Shown here: positions 23,417 to 34,487 of the stretch, in pieces | Layout: every line of letters begins with the position of its first letter | Numbering within the stretch: position 1 is the stretch's first letter | Assembly: GCA_037176885.1 (NCBI GenBank) | Contig: JAWWNJ010000079.1 | Span: forward strand, 620,001-684,000 | Source of the DNA: Favolaschia claudopus | Lineage: Eukaryota; Basidiomycota; Agaricomycetes; Agaricales; Mycenaceae | DNA length: 64,000 bases | Reading direction: 5' to 3' | Translations under genes and position numbers: made by a program | The notes under the pieces: generated by a model | Databases searched by the model: none | The model's input: the letters and a program-made list of their open reading frames with translations, nothing else | What the model was told of the DNA's origin: nothing

Positions 23417-24938
23417 AGTCTACAATGAACCACGAGAGGAGTCCACTGCCGGAGGAAGTTCAACCTTCCTGAGATTAAGTAGCCTCTGTCGCTTTTATTT
23501 CCAATAGTTTCCGGCGCGCTAGTATTGCTTTGTTTGAATGTAGATCAAATTTCTCTGTACACTGTGGGTTGCTAGGATGAACTGCCGAAACTCAAAAGGC
23601 AACCAAAGTTGAACCATCACGTGGTTGGGTTCAATTTCTCGGCCATTGCCGGCAGATATCAACGGAACATCGCTTGGGTCCAGGCCCCGCAAGCATGACC
23701 AAACAATGCCCCTTGCTTTTAACCACCATACCGAATTTCCTGGAGTCTCGTTTCAAACATTAACCATCGATGTATGTCTCCTATACGTGGAACTAGGAAT
23801 GAAGAAGCTAAGTAATTCACCGGCGACATCGACAACTTTGAATGGCTGTTTGAATATTCGGGTGGCTTGAAACCGTCGCCAAGAGGTTGCTCAGTGCTGG
23901 CAACTGCACTCTAAATGAACACGGCCCCACGGGATGTGCGTCCGCTTTTCCATGTTTCATCGCGGTACTTGACTTGACTTGACTTGAGTTCTATTTACGC
24001 CGTACCTGGCCGTAGGGGCTACGCGGCAGTACTGACTGGACGAGTCACGAACCAGTCGTTGGGATCTACATGACTTTGACACTTTAATACCCTCAGGGCT
24101 CAGGGAAAGAAGATCGGTGGGGCTTCCAGTGGTATGAGAGGTGGTTGATTTCATGACGGCTCGGTTTTCATGTTTGTGGGCGGCCAGAAAGAGAAGAAAA
24201 AAATCGCCGAAAAAGGAAAGAAGGAAGGAGGAAAAGGGGAGAATTTCGAAGGATTTCCTGCCTATTTAGCCCTGTAAAAATCGATTTTTTTCTCCGCTGC
24301 GCGGCAACGTTCGGGAAGACCGGCCCGGCAGTACCCGCGCGCAACTTTCCCAACAATCAAGTGCGGTATTGCTCAGAAACACTCAGTTCATGGGTACAAA
24401 CACTAGCTGATGTACTGGAACTCTTGTTGAGCTTGACAGAACACTCACCAGACAGGAGATTCTGCTGTAGCTCTATGCATCAAAGATTCTGCTGGAATGT
24501 TCAATCAAAAAAATAGGGCCAGGCCTTCTAAGTGTCTCTTAATTTTCCCTATAAATTGAATCAATTCTGCTATTGAGATACATCTGATACGCAATGATTC
24601 TGTACTCTCAACATAATTCCAACTACCAAATTGGAACCGGAAGGAGTGAGCAAACTCAAAATGATGGCAGTTTTGTCACTACAGCAGGAAGGAAATTAAG
24701 TGAGGTGAAGGATTCTCTCGCCAAGCCACCACATTCTTTGAAAGTGTCAAGTCTTCAATACTCAAAATTGTTGCCAGGAGCAACCACAGAGTGTTGAATA
24801 TCAATTCAATGTTCGGCACCAAATTGTGCATTGGTGATGCAGGATAATTTGAGACAGGGGCCATACTGCTGCAGAGCATTCCCCCCAGCCTCAGATAGTA
24901 CACTGCATTTTTTACACTCCGCTCAGACGCAGAATTTA
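23417..24938. other. Intergenic, AT-rich, no gene recognised
   Basis: Contains a short ACTTG microsatellite near 23965-23990 and scattered short frames. I see no supported gene. Confidence 0.45.
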
Positions 24939-25408
24939 CAGCTGTTCCGGAAAATAATGAGACTTGCCTTTTTTTTCCCGCGAGCGTTCCCAAAACGGAA
25001 GTCACCGCCATTTTAGTTCATTTGAGTTCTTTAGGGAGCACAACTCAATTTTTTGACCTAAGTAAGGATACAAATGTGTTTCGGTAGGATTATCCTCCAA
25101 ATTGTGCCCTCGTACGATGCGTAGATGTCGAGAGAGAGAGGATGTCGGAGATAATCGGACGTACGTCGGACCTACCAAAATGGAATTGATCAGAAATGGT
25201 CGCTTTAACGAAAGGCTTTCAGCGAGAGCATCTAAAGGGTAAGCAGAGCGGCCAAAATCTCCCTGTGAAACCTCTTCAATCTTTCAAGGCCTCTAAATGT
25301 CCTCAGAAGGTCTCCCACTATGAAAATGAACTAAAATGGCGGTGACTTCCGTTTTGGGAACGCTCGCGGGAAAAAAACGGCAAGTCTCATTATTTTCCGG
25401 AACAGCTG
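24939..25408. mobile_element. 470-bp MITE with long terminal inverted repeats and TA flanks
   Basis: The ends are inverted copies of about 85 bp (24939-25023 and 25325-25408), starting CAGCTGTTCCGGAAAATAAT and containing the CCCGCGAGCGTTCCCAAAAC block. TA flanks both sides (24937-24938, 25409-25410), as expected for a Tc1/mariner-type target duplication. The roughly 300-bp interior has no open frame of note, so it is non-autonomous. The near-perfect arms could fold into a long hairpin if transcribed. Confidence 0.82.
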
Positions 25409-25494
25409 TAACCAAGAACGAACGAAAAAGTAAATCAAGAAGCCTCGGCATTCGCCGGATTGCCCAATTTGGTGTATCTTGTGATGGTATCACC

Positions 25495-25590
25495 TCCATA
25501 CACCTTTTTTGGACGCATCATCAAGGCATACACCTTTTTGGGACACGATCAAAAGCATACACCCTTTTCGGACGGCATACACCATATAGG
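25495..25590 (+). repeat. Short degenerate tandem repeat (ATACACCnTTTTnGGAC)
   Basis: About four imperfect copies of GCATACACC-T-rich-GGAC follow one another just right of the MITE. They are followed by a run with repeated GTTTAGTTTATGTTTACGGC-like and AAACGGTTTAAAAACTG motifs (25605-25690). No coding potential is apparent. Confidence 0.6.
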
Positions 25591-26404
25591 GTTAAGGCTC
25601 CAATTGTTTAGTTTATGTTTACGGCTGGCCGTAAACTAAACATAAACCCTAGAAAACGGTTTAAAAACTGTTTAAACGGTTTATAAACATTAATAAATCG
25701 CCAAAATAATCTACTGCAGCGATTGAGGCCGCTATGAAGCTGTCGAGACCACAAAGGGCCCATGAAGTTGTGCCCGATAGTTTCAAGGCCGTTTACGACC
25801 TCGGAACAAGAAAGCTGGCCCAAAGCTGTCAAACTCGGCAGCATTAGTAGACATCACCGTACCATCGGCATGCTATCCGACGACCAATCACACCTCACCA
25901 TCTTCAGACTTTCATCACCGGAACTTCAAGGAAGCTTGCCAGGAAACCTGGCCCTGTTTCCCCACCAGGTGGCTGTGCATCAGCCTACACACCTCGCTTT
26001 ATTCCGGTGACGGTGGCTCGGCACACAAGCCGTTTTCAAAGACATCAAGATGCTCCGGCTTGGATGCGACAGGCATCAACCTTTGTTGCCCCCTTCCACC
26101 ATGTCAGAGGTCGTGTTTTTTTCGGTCTCCCGATTGGTACCACATAGATTGAAATATAAACCAAAAACCATTCGTGTATTACAGGCAAGTAAGGGAAGTA
26201 GCGTCTATGTAAGAAACTGGGCGTTATAGGCTGTCTTTTAAGATTTCTTGGTGATAGGATTCTGAAGGGTGTCGCCAGTCCGCTTGCCTGCAAGGCAAAT
26301 TAGGCATTGACAAAATAACATTAACAGAGACGTACCGTTCAAGTTGGTGTCTGGCACGGTATCACCTTTTTCTGTCAGGTACATCAGAATTGAAGAAGCA
26401 ACAG

Positions 26405-26870
26405 CTATAGCGACGTACCATGCAAGTCGATGTTCGTGTTAGCAACTCCGCTGGCCGCGCCCGAAGCGCTCTTGGAGGTCCCGACGGTTTTGGTGGGCGC
26501 GCAACTCGAGACGGGACCGAAAGTAAGTGGACGTGCAGCGCGAGTGAATCGGGTGCGCGGTTCCTCTTTTCCATGTTTCTTGATAACAATTTGCTGAATT
26601 TCGCCTGAACAGAGTTGACATATATGTTCTCGCAAAGAAGGATTGCGACGTACCAGTGAAGGATTCGATCAGTTTGCCCTCCTTCGTCATGTTGTAGTGC
26701 AACAATCTGTAAGTTACCTCCACGAGGGCGCCGCGAAGCTTCTTTTCGATCTGGTTCTCGGGAACCAGGGTGTCGTCGGTGTCGTAGAGCGGCAAAAGCC
26801 TCACGTCGTGGGTGCCAGCTATGGCAGCCAAGTGATCTTTGAGGTGCAACAGTAGCTGTAGCATGAAGCC
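26405..26870 (-). pseudogene. Fragment of an unrecognised basidiomycete gene
   Basis: The minus-strand frame includes HLKDHLAAIAGTHDVRLLPL, YDTDDTLVPENQIEKKLRGA and LVEVTYRLLHYNM, followed by a GTACGTCG donor-like site. The composition and the D-T-D-D block look like a real coding exon. I recall similar segments in unnamed basidiomycete proteins often found near mobile elements, but cannot name a family. Neighbouring exons in other frames (to 26362 and up to 26988) suggest decay. Confidence 0.35.
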
Positions 26871-26989
26871 TTACCGGCAGGCCGTAGCCATAATGTAGAT
26901 TGTCTTTATGGATGGACTCAGACACCCCCTGGCTAGGGTCAAAATGGGGTGTTTTGGGCGCAGGGGCTGCCGCCAAGTTCGGCATCAAA

Positions 26990-27730
26990 CATTTTGATCC
27001 ATTTGATGGCTTTTTCAGGTAAATATCAGCATATTTAATATTTCACATGTTATCATTAATTCTTTACAATGTTAACTTATTTTGATGATTATAATTCGAA
27101 AATTTCCCAAATCGGACTGAATTCCAGGCAGGGCTCAAATTCTTCAAAAGAGGGGAATGAATTGATGCCGCAACAGAGCGCTTCGTATGCCTGAATGCAG
27201 ACAGCCCAATTGACATCACATTCAAGCTCGAGCAGGCCACGTGAATAATAATTACATTACACGTATAATGAAGCGGGAATTGCTACGTGCGTCAGGACAG
27301 AGCAGACAAAGCGGGTCTGATTATAGCGGTGTCAAACAGGTAACAATGGGGGTGAGCGACTAGGGGAATTTGGCTCAGGCCGCACGGCACCAAAGCATCC
27401 GACGCGCAATGAGCGCTCCGCTTGTGCGAACCGGCACGGAGGCTCGCAAATAGAAATGCTGCTCGCGAGTCACTATCCATTCACGGACGACTGTGCAAGC
27501 GCCCATCCCGTGCGCGCGATTTGTGTGGGTTCGAAGCTGTAGCGTGAGTGGATGCGAGTGAGGGAGAGACGGGGACGGAACGGGGAGATCGAGTTGCAAG
27601 GGGTCGACTGACTTGGCGTTGGCGTGCGCGCGGAAGCGATGGGAAGGTCTTGCAAATCCGAGCGAACGGGGGAGTGCAGGGGCGTACGTATTGGCGGCGG
27701 TACGAGGCTGGGATTGGTTGTGCAAGGTGA
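26990..27730. other. Intergenic, no gene recognised
   Basis: AT-rich to about 27260, then GC-richer. Only accidental frames are seen. Confidence 0.4.
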
Positions 27731-28570
27731 TGGAGACGGCGTCAGTGCTGAGATGTGGTCTGGAGGACGAGTAAGAACGAAGGAGTCGAGAAGAAGGGAA
27801 GGAGATGTACCTCTCAAAAGTGCGCCTCTCTCTCTTAATTCTCTGGCTGTTATGACTCTACTGACTGGGGGACAGAGCCAGGGCAGCGGCGCACAAGTGG
27901 ATGTTGTTGGAGGCAGTGTCCAGTGCGGCGTTGTCGACGGAGATCTTGTCGACGTCGGTGGAGATGGCGTGCGCTAGATGTGAAATGGAGGGCGCGGAGA
28001 TGGCCAGCTTCTATGTCGAGTATTGTAGTATGAGATGAGGTGTTGAGAAGGCGGGTCCGGGATTAGTGACGTCGCTACTGCGGTGGATGGGGCTGGTGAA
28101 TTCGGCGGTGTGAGTCAGCGCGAGAGACAGAGACAGAGCGGGCGAAAATGGGAGTGGCGGGACGCGGGGAATAATGAGGTCAGCTGATGTGACTACCCCA
28201 CCGCTTCCCCTCCACTTCCGCGCGCACGACAACGCAAGTGCGAATGCGAGAGGGCGTGGGCGTGGGCGTTGGCCGAGACTGGTCATGCAAGCGGTTTCGG
28301 TTCTGGCGTCAATGAGGGTGGTGGGGTCGGCGTCCATGCCAAGACACAGAGTGGAGGACGACTTGAGTCAGAACCAGAGCAGCGACGGCCTAGTGGCAGT
28401 TGTCGGAGGCGGCGTCGGGCGCAGTACTGTCGACGGAGATGTCGTCGACATCGTTGGAAGCGCCGTGCGCTGAAGGTGGAATGAAAAGAGCGCAGACACG
28501 GCCGAGTTGTCGTCAGATAAGGGCATTGTAGTATTTAGTCGGAGATGAGATGCTGAGAGGTGCGGGCGAT
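27730..28570 (+). repeat. Degenerate tandem duplication, unit about 500 bp
   Basis: The block with GTGCAGT-GTCGACGGAGAT-GTCGACnTCGn(T/G)GGA, followed by GTAGTAT...GATGAGnTGnTGAGA, occurs at about 27895-28060 and again at 28395-28570. The copies are diverged. Neither encodes a recognisable protein. Confidence 0.5.
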
Positions 28571-30404
28571 AGTTACCGAGGATATCTGAAGGGGGTGGGG
28601 TTGAGAAAGGAAGGCAATTGAAGTGAGATTGAACACTGAGAAGAGGGAAAGAAGTACAAGCGCAAAGAGAAGTTCAAAATAAGGTACGTGAATGACCGAC
28701 GCGCACCTTCTTCAACGCTGCAATATCTGCTCGGCATTTCCTCGCCATAATTCTCCTCCTCCTCTTTCTCATCCTCACCCTTCACCTCCAACTGGCCAAT
28801 TTCGACCCATCGTAAAAGACGGATGATTGAGAGAGCTTCATCCGAAGATTGGAGCGATGAGAGTTAACAAGCGATAATTTGGAGTCGGTGTAGTCGATAT
28901 CAGCGAGACAGCGGCATTGATGTTGCTGGGATAGAAGACGATGAGGAGGCAATACGATGGGAGTGGTTCGCTGGCAACTGGACGGCAAGATAGTGGTGGT
29001 AGGTGGTGGTGAGTTGGCAGCGTCACACTGTGACTCACGCCTCCGGAATCGTTTCCGACTGGTTGCGGCCCTTCGGTCCGATCAGCTATACTCAACGCCT
29101 TCGTCCAGATTAAGAAGGTCGTAACACTCGTGCACTCTAAACGACATACTTTAGTCTCGATGGTAGCATGGAAAGCCTAAAGCTAGTGCACTACATCTCT
29201 AAACCATCTAATATGCAACATTGCTTGGGTATCCGAGGCTTTCTCTCACTCACTTGTTGAATTGCGGTGTAGAATTCTCGAGCCGCTTCCCCAGCCGTCC
29301 CATCTGGGTCTAGAGACGAAAATACCAAAGCAATTATGCCACAAGCTTTTCACCTTAATTCTGGAACTGCTTCAATGACCCTCTTCTGCAAAGTGCGATT
29401 ATTTTCGGTACTCCCCTATTATTGGGTTGTTTTCCTGATATCGGCGCCTACGTCGCCATGAAAATCGTGCCACTCTTAAATTGTGTTCTAATGTGTAGTA
29501 GCACCATGTTCATAATAGATTTTCGTTATTTTGGTTTTGCGATGACGAACAACTCAAAGGAGAACATGGGTTGCAGTGGTGGATAGACTTCTAAGGTTCG
29601 CGAAGCTGAACCATTTCAACAATTAAATCACAGACCGGATATATTGTTTGAATTCTTTTAATATGTTGTATACACAGTTTGTATGAGTGTTATGCCTAAT
29701 TTTGCCGATTTTCTTAGCTGCTGTGTGGTCTCAAAACCGACGATTAGAGTGGACATCAAAATTATTTATGGGGAGTTCGTCACCGTTATGAAATATCACA
29801 CTGAATAGCGCATTCTTGAGCCTGAAAATATTACCCACTGTTTAGAGCTATATTCAACGCGGTCTGGATACACCCGACGCGTATTATACGCGTTCGTCGT
29901 CGTCAAACGCGTCGACCTCGCTGCAAGACGCGGGAAGCGGGCCGCCGTCCCAGCCAATGGGACGGCGTTCCGATAAAGCCGAGCGTTCGGGCGACAGTCG
30001 TTTGCTAGACAGACCAAGCGCAAATTTACCTGGTTTGTTTCGGTCCTCACGCCAGTTATGTCTTTGAGCTTCGTTATGACAAGAGTGATTGTTTTGGAGT
30101 ATTACAAACAGGGAGTCAAGTAGCCTAGAAATGCAATAAACTCAACCAAAGTAAGGGGTTGGGGCAAGGTTGGGGAGAGCCCGTGCATGGGAACACAGGA
30201 CGACGCGGGTGAAAGAGAACGAAAGAGTATGGAAGTAGGCGGGAAGGGAACTCGTTGAAGGAGCGCCGTGTCAACGAGGAAAACGATGTGAGGGAGAAGC
30301 GGTGGTGTCGAGCAAGCTGCTTCGAATCCAAGAGAGGGTAAGAGCGCGCAAATAAGGGGAGGGCAGAAGGTAAAAGAATACGAAGGACTCACTCTGTAAC
30401 ACTT
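28570..30404. other. Intergenic, no gene recognised
   Basis: Short frames only. A hairpin-forming stretch with GCCGTCCCA and TGGGACGGC lies near 29940-29965. It does not fit a tRNA cloverleaf that I could draw. Confidence 0.4.
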
Positions 30405-30990
30405 GGCAGTGAACGCGCTCGCGACAATGTACAACGGTCACCTCAATACTCCCGAGCTTCGAGGTCGAGGTATGTACATCCCCTTCTCTTCCCCTCACAA
30501 CGATGCTGACGGTGATTGTGTATGCAGCCTCGAGTATCACGATGTCGTTCCCGCGCCTCATCCTCGTCTGGACGTCAATCCTACTCTACGAATCTTGCTT
30601 TGCCCTATACACGATGCGTCATAAACCCCCGCGTTCCCGCCCCTCGACCCTAGTCGCCTTGAATTCGCATGCACTACCGTCGAGGTAGCAAGTTATCTGC
30701 AAGCGTCATCGTTCGCGTTTTCGCCGTCGTATCTGGATTCATTCCCTGTGCATCGCAGCTACGGTCCTCACTCGCCGCGAGTTCCGAGTCGCGAAGTTAC
30801 GCAGTACGCGCGACCACATGTACCACCATCCGTGGGTGCCGCGCAGTCGTCGGAGAGGCGAATCCCGAGGACGGGTGGTCCTTTAGATTCAGCGCCTCAT
30901 CTCCTCCAGGCGAAGTTCCGAGCGAGTGCGTCGTGCGCGTTTCGGGTGCAGGAGGGCGACGAAGAGAAACGAGCGGCCCGAGCATCTAGC
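30405..30990 (+). pseudogene. Decayed membrane-protein gene (right copy)
   Basis: An exon ending CTTCGAG is joined through a GTATGTAC...TGTATGCAG intron (about 30470-30529) to an exon coding SFPRLILVWTSILLYESC, a probable membrane helix. A second hydrophobic stretch (KLSASVIVRVFAV) lies in a displaced frame. It is the inverted partner of 16600-17140. Conservation of the splice site in both arms argues that this was once a gene, possibly of the DUF6533 multi-helix group (weak inference). Confidence 0.35.
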
Positions 30991-33900
30991 TCTGTATTGC
31001 GGCTACGAGTCGTCGGAGAGGGGAAGCCGGCGTTTCGGGCGGGTTGTCAGAGCTTACCGTGCTGGCGCGTAGGGGGCGCCGGGAGTGGGATGGAATGTCG
31101 GTGGAGGTGGAGGTGCTGGATATGGTATGGGAGCGTTTGTGGGTGCGGCGTGGGCGTCAAAGAGGAGCTGATCTCGCGCACCCCATCCTCCGCTCGTACG
31201 CGTGATGGGAATCATGGGATGCGAGCTGTGGGACGATGAGCATCGACCCCTTGATTCATTCATACCGTCTAACCGTGAGTCCGGTCCGCGTATCCTAGAA
31301 TCTATGTCAGATGTGCTGAGTAGTACTTTCCTCAGGTCTTCATCCACGCCCCCTCTTCCGACCTGTCCATGTCACTCCAAGGCGACGCAGTCGTCGTCGC
31401 CCAAATACGACTCGGACCCGCTCATGACCTTGCGGCGACATACCCGAGCGGAGGGTCTAGATCGTCAACGCCGCCGGGGTCCTCAGTCTATCATGATGAG
31501 AGGATGCACACCGCCTGCGATGGGCAGTATACCGTTCTCGTCTCGACGGTGCTGCCCCATCTGGCCGTCGGTGCTGGTTCGCATACGCCCTCTCCTCATG
31601 CATAGTGGAGCGAGCGAGATGCGAGTCTCCCCGTCCCGTCCTGTCCCGTCGTCTCCGCCTTCCCTTACCTTCAAGCCGAAGGCATGCTCTTTCCCTTTGC
31701 GCCAGGGCGCAGATCTTCCATGCTAGTCACCAGCAATACTCCCCTCAGACTTCGACGACTTCGACTGGACGGGTAAAGGACCCCCATGCGCGTAAGGTGT
31801 ATTCAGCGCGCTTGACGTCGAGCGGCGGTCGCGGGTGCTGTCTCAGGTGCTCGGGGATGGATGCTTGGACTCTCAGGGATGCTGACGGCGCTGACCGTGA
31901 ATGCGAAGAAGGTGTAGTTGCAGTCGGGATGACTCCTCTTCGGCATGCAGCGGCTAGCCTCGTGCTCTCTGTCTGCACTGACGGCGGTGCGAGATCGAAG
32001 GATGGTGGTGCGAGGATTGTGTTATCGTGTAGGAGATACTCGATGGCGAGATGTGCGGTCTGCTTTACCCGGTTTCTGTATTGCTGGTGCAGATCCCGTC
32101 GCCTCCGCCTTACTTTGCAGGTCAACGGCGGCTCTTCCCCGCCACGGTCGACGTCGAGCGGCGTTCGCGACCGCTTTTTTCCTGAGTCTCAGATGCTCGG
32201 ACACTCGGGGATATGCGCTGATCGTGAAGGCGGAGGCGGCGTAGTCGCAGTCGGGGTCAAGGGGGGTCAAAGATAAGGATTGATGACATCAGGTCGGGGA
32301 GGGGGGGGTCCCCGAGGCTCGGAAAAAAAACTTTTGTATGCCAAAAGTTTTCTCGGCTTGGGCGGGTCCGAGGTGATCTGGGGTGGGTTCTTTGCCCCGA
32401 TGCCGATATTTTTTAGCTGTTCTGGCATGCATTTGTGATTTTCAACAGCTTGGCGGCCTCGGCTATCCGGCAACCACCGCTGGGAGCAATCATTCAATCA
32501 ATCATCTCTAGCCATCAATCTCTCCCAACTCGTTTAAACTCTCCCGCCTGAGGCCTCAGGCCTGCCGTTTGGGAATCTCTTGTGCCGAACTCGGCGGGAA
32601 GCTGGCTACTCATTTCTTCGGGTCCTGCGCACCTCTACTTATAGAAAGATGAAAAATGAACAAGATATTGAGATTAATATTGTCATAATTCTCAAGGGGA
32701 ATAGCTGAGGACAACACTTGGGAGCAACTCGGGAGTGATTTTTGTGGGCTGGGGTGGCCCTGGTAGCCCGGGTGGGCTGAGAAAGAGGCGAGAAAACAGA
32801 ATCGCATGCTACACATACAGATCATACGGCAACGGGCGCCAGCGGGCCGCCTCAATCGTGGGAATCTCCTTCCCGATATAGGAGGAGGGATGGAGGGGGG
32901 GGTCAGCGAAGGCCCGAAAAAAAACTTTTGTACATGATGTGTGTTTTTCTTATCTTTGTTCCCCCTTGGTCGGGGTGACTGCTCCTCTTTGGCATGCAGC
33001 CTGCCTCGCGCTTTCTGTGTTTAGTTTATTGTGCAGAGGGGTGGTGGTGCGAGGACGATTGGGATTGGGTTGTCGTTATGAGCCGGGCGGGGGATACTAT
33101 TGGTACTCCACGACGAGGTACTGTATGCGCTCTGCTGTGCCCGCTCGCGGCGTTCGCGGTCGGGCGGGGTATGTCTTCTCTTCTCGGTGTGCATGGCGGG
33201 ATGGATGGCAAGCGGGTGGCCTGCCCAGCCCCAGCGGCGAATGCTACGCTTTGCTTGAGTCCTGATATGGATGACTGGAGTTAGCGGTAGGCGTGTAGAT
33301 AGAGGGGTATCTGCAAGGCGTGGAGGAAGCTGAGCGGGAGTACCCTCGACGCTCCGATTCCTTGAGATGCGGTTGCCTTTGCGCCGATGGATTACGAGAA
33401 TGGGGAGTGACGAGAGGGACGCGTGCCCCTTGGCAGTGCGCTGAATTCGAGGCGAGGGCGAGGTCTTCGCGGCGTTTTCTCCTCTCTGTGTTGGTGAACG
33501 TGAAGTATACGCGTCTACTCCGCTCTGCACGGCTCGCGGATTGGAGCATCCGCGGATAGGTGCCCTGCCCCACATCGCCGCTCGTTTCGGTCGAGAGCGA
33601 CTGTTCCGCACCGACTTCCCAATGCCATTCGCCATAGCCTTCCAATATCTCTGTTGCCGTGGGTGATGGAGACTCAGGTCGCTGCATTTATGCTGGCACA
33701 GTCTCCTCGTCCCAATCTTCTGGAGTCACTACAAGGCATTGGCTCACCGCCCGGCTTGGCGGAATGTGACGTCCGGCCACCGTTGATTGGTGCTTCGACC
33801 TGCGCTGGTGGGGCATCGGAGCGGAAGCTTTTCTTAGCGCTCGCGGGATGAAGGAAGTACGGATGGATGTGTTAGCTCGCCACCACACCATCATTTGGAT

Positions 33901-34280
33901 ACACAGCAGGGATGCCAGAGGCCTCACCATACACCGTCATACTGTACATACATACCTGCGCGCTAAGTCTGTCGATTCCTACCCACCTTCCTACCTACCT
34001 ACTCACCTACCGAAACCTTCGACGTTGTTCCAGCCAGCCTACTGATATGTCTTCGCTAGAGATGCTTTACGCGATGTGCTCTTGTGGATCTGAGCTAAAC
34101 GCAACTTTGAACGCGCGACTTGAATTGGACCAAGATATGTATGCGACACAGTGAATACTCGAAGATGAGGCGTTGACAATATGAAAGAAGATTTAAGCTT
34201 TGAACAGTCCTCAGACATCGCGAACTGGACTGAGACGTTGCATTCGATTTTCCTCTGGCCGTGATTCAACGCGTTCAATT
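30465..34280 (-). repeat. Right arm of the large inverted duplication
   Basis: Reverse complement of about 14730-17130, continuing into the MYND pseudogene at 34488-36593, which is the counterpart of 12518-14646. Within this arm a block at about 31880-32257 is repeated at about 32969-33240 (GCATGCAGC...GTGGTGCGAGGA blocks), and a 711-bp transposon sits between the two. About 13.3 kb separate the arms. Confidence 0.8.
32258..32968. mobile_element. 711-bp non-autonomous DNA transposon, 8-bp target duplication
   Basis: GTCGGGGT is duplicated at 32250-32257 and 32969-32976. The ends are inverted: CAAGGGGGGTCAAAGATAAG on the left, and on the right the complement of CAAGGGGGAACAAAGATAAG. The related tandem block near 31915 (CAGTCGGGATGACTCCTC) shows the unoccupied arrangement. 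The interior has two direct copies of CCCGAAAAAAAACTTTTGTA-like sequence (near 32320 and 32915) and no transposase. The 8-bp duplication and CAAG end recall the large element at 36794. Confidence 0.85.
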
Positions 34281-34487
34281 GTTGTTTGATGGCGTGGTGC
34301 TCTTTTACCCTGAAGTTTGACGACCCGCTTGAGAATAAAAATGAGGGAGAATGTTGTGAATTCTCTGTGCCGTTTCTGAGTGTGCAACCCAACTAATAAA
34401 AGCAGCTAAATAGAAGATAAATATTAATAAAAATGATGTACAACCATTCAACCTCGGACACTACGTAGCTATCAAAGCCAGCGCGCG

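Noticed and set aside
23955..23995. ACTTG microsatellite as a regulatory array
   Set aside because: Only about four units; best explained as a simple repeat.
29930..30000. tRNA-like hairpin
   Set aside because: The GCCGTCCCA/TGGGACGGC stem is present, but no anticodon arm, T-loop GTTCRA motif or proper acceptor stem could be drawn.
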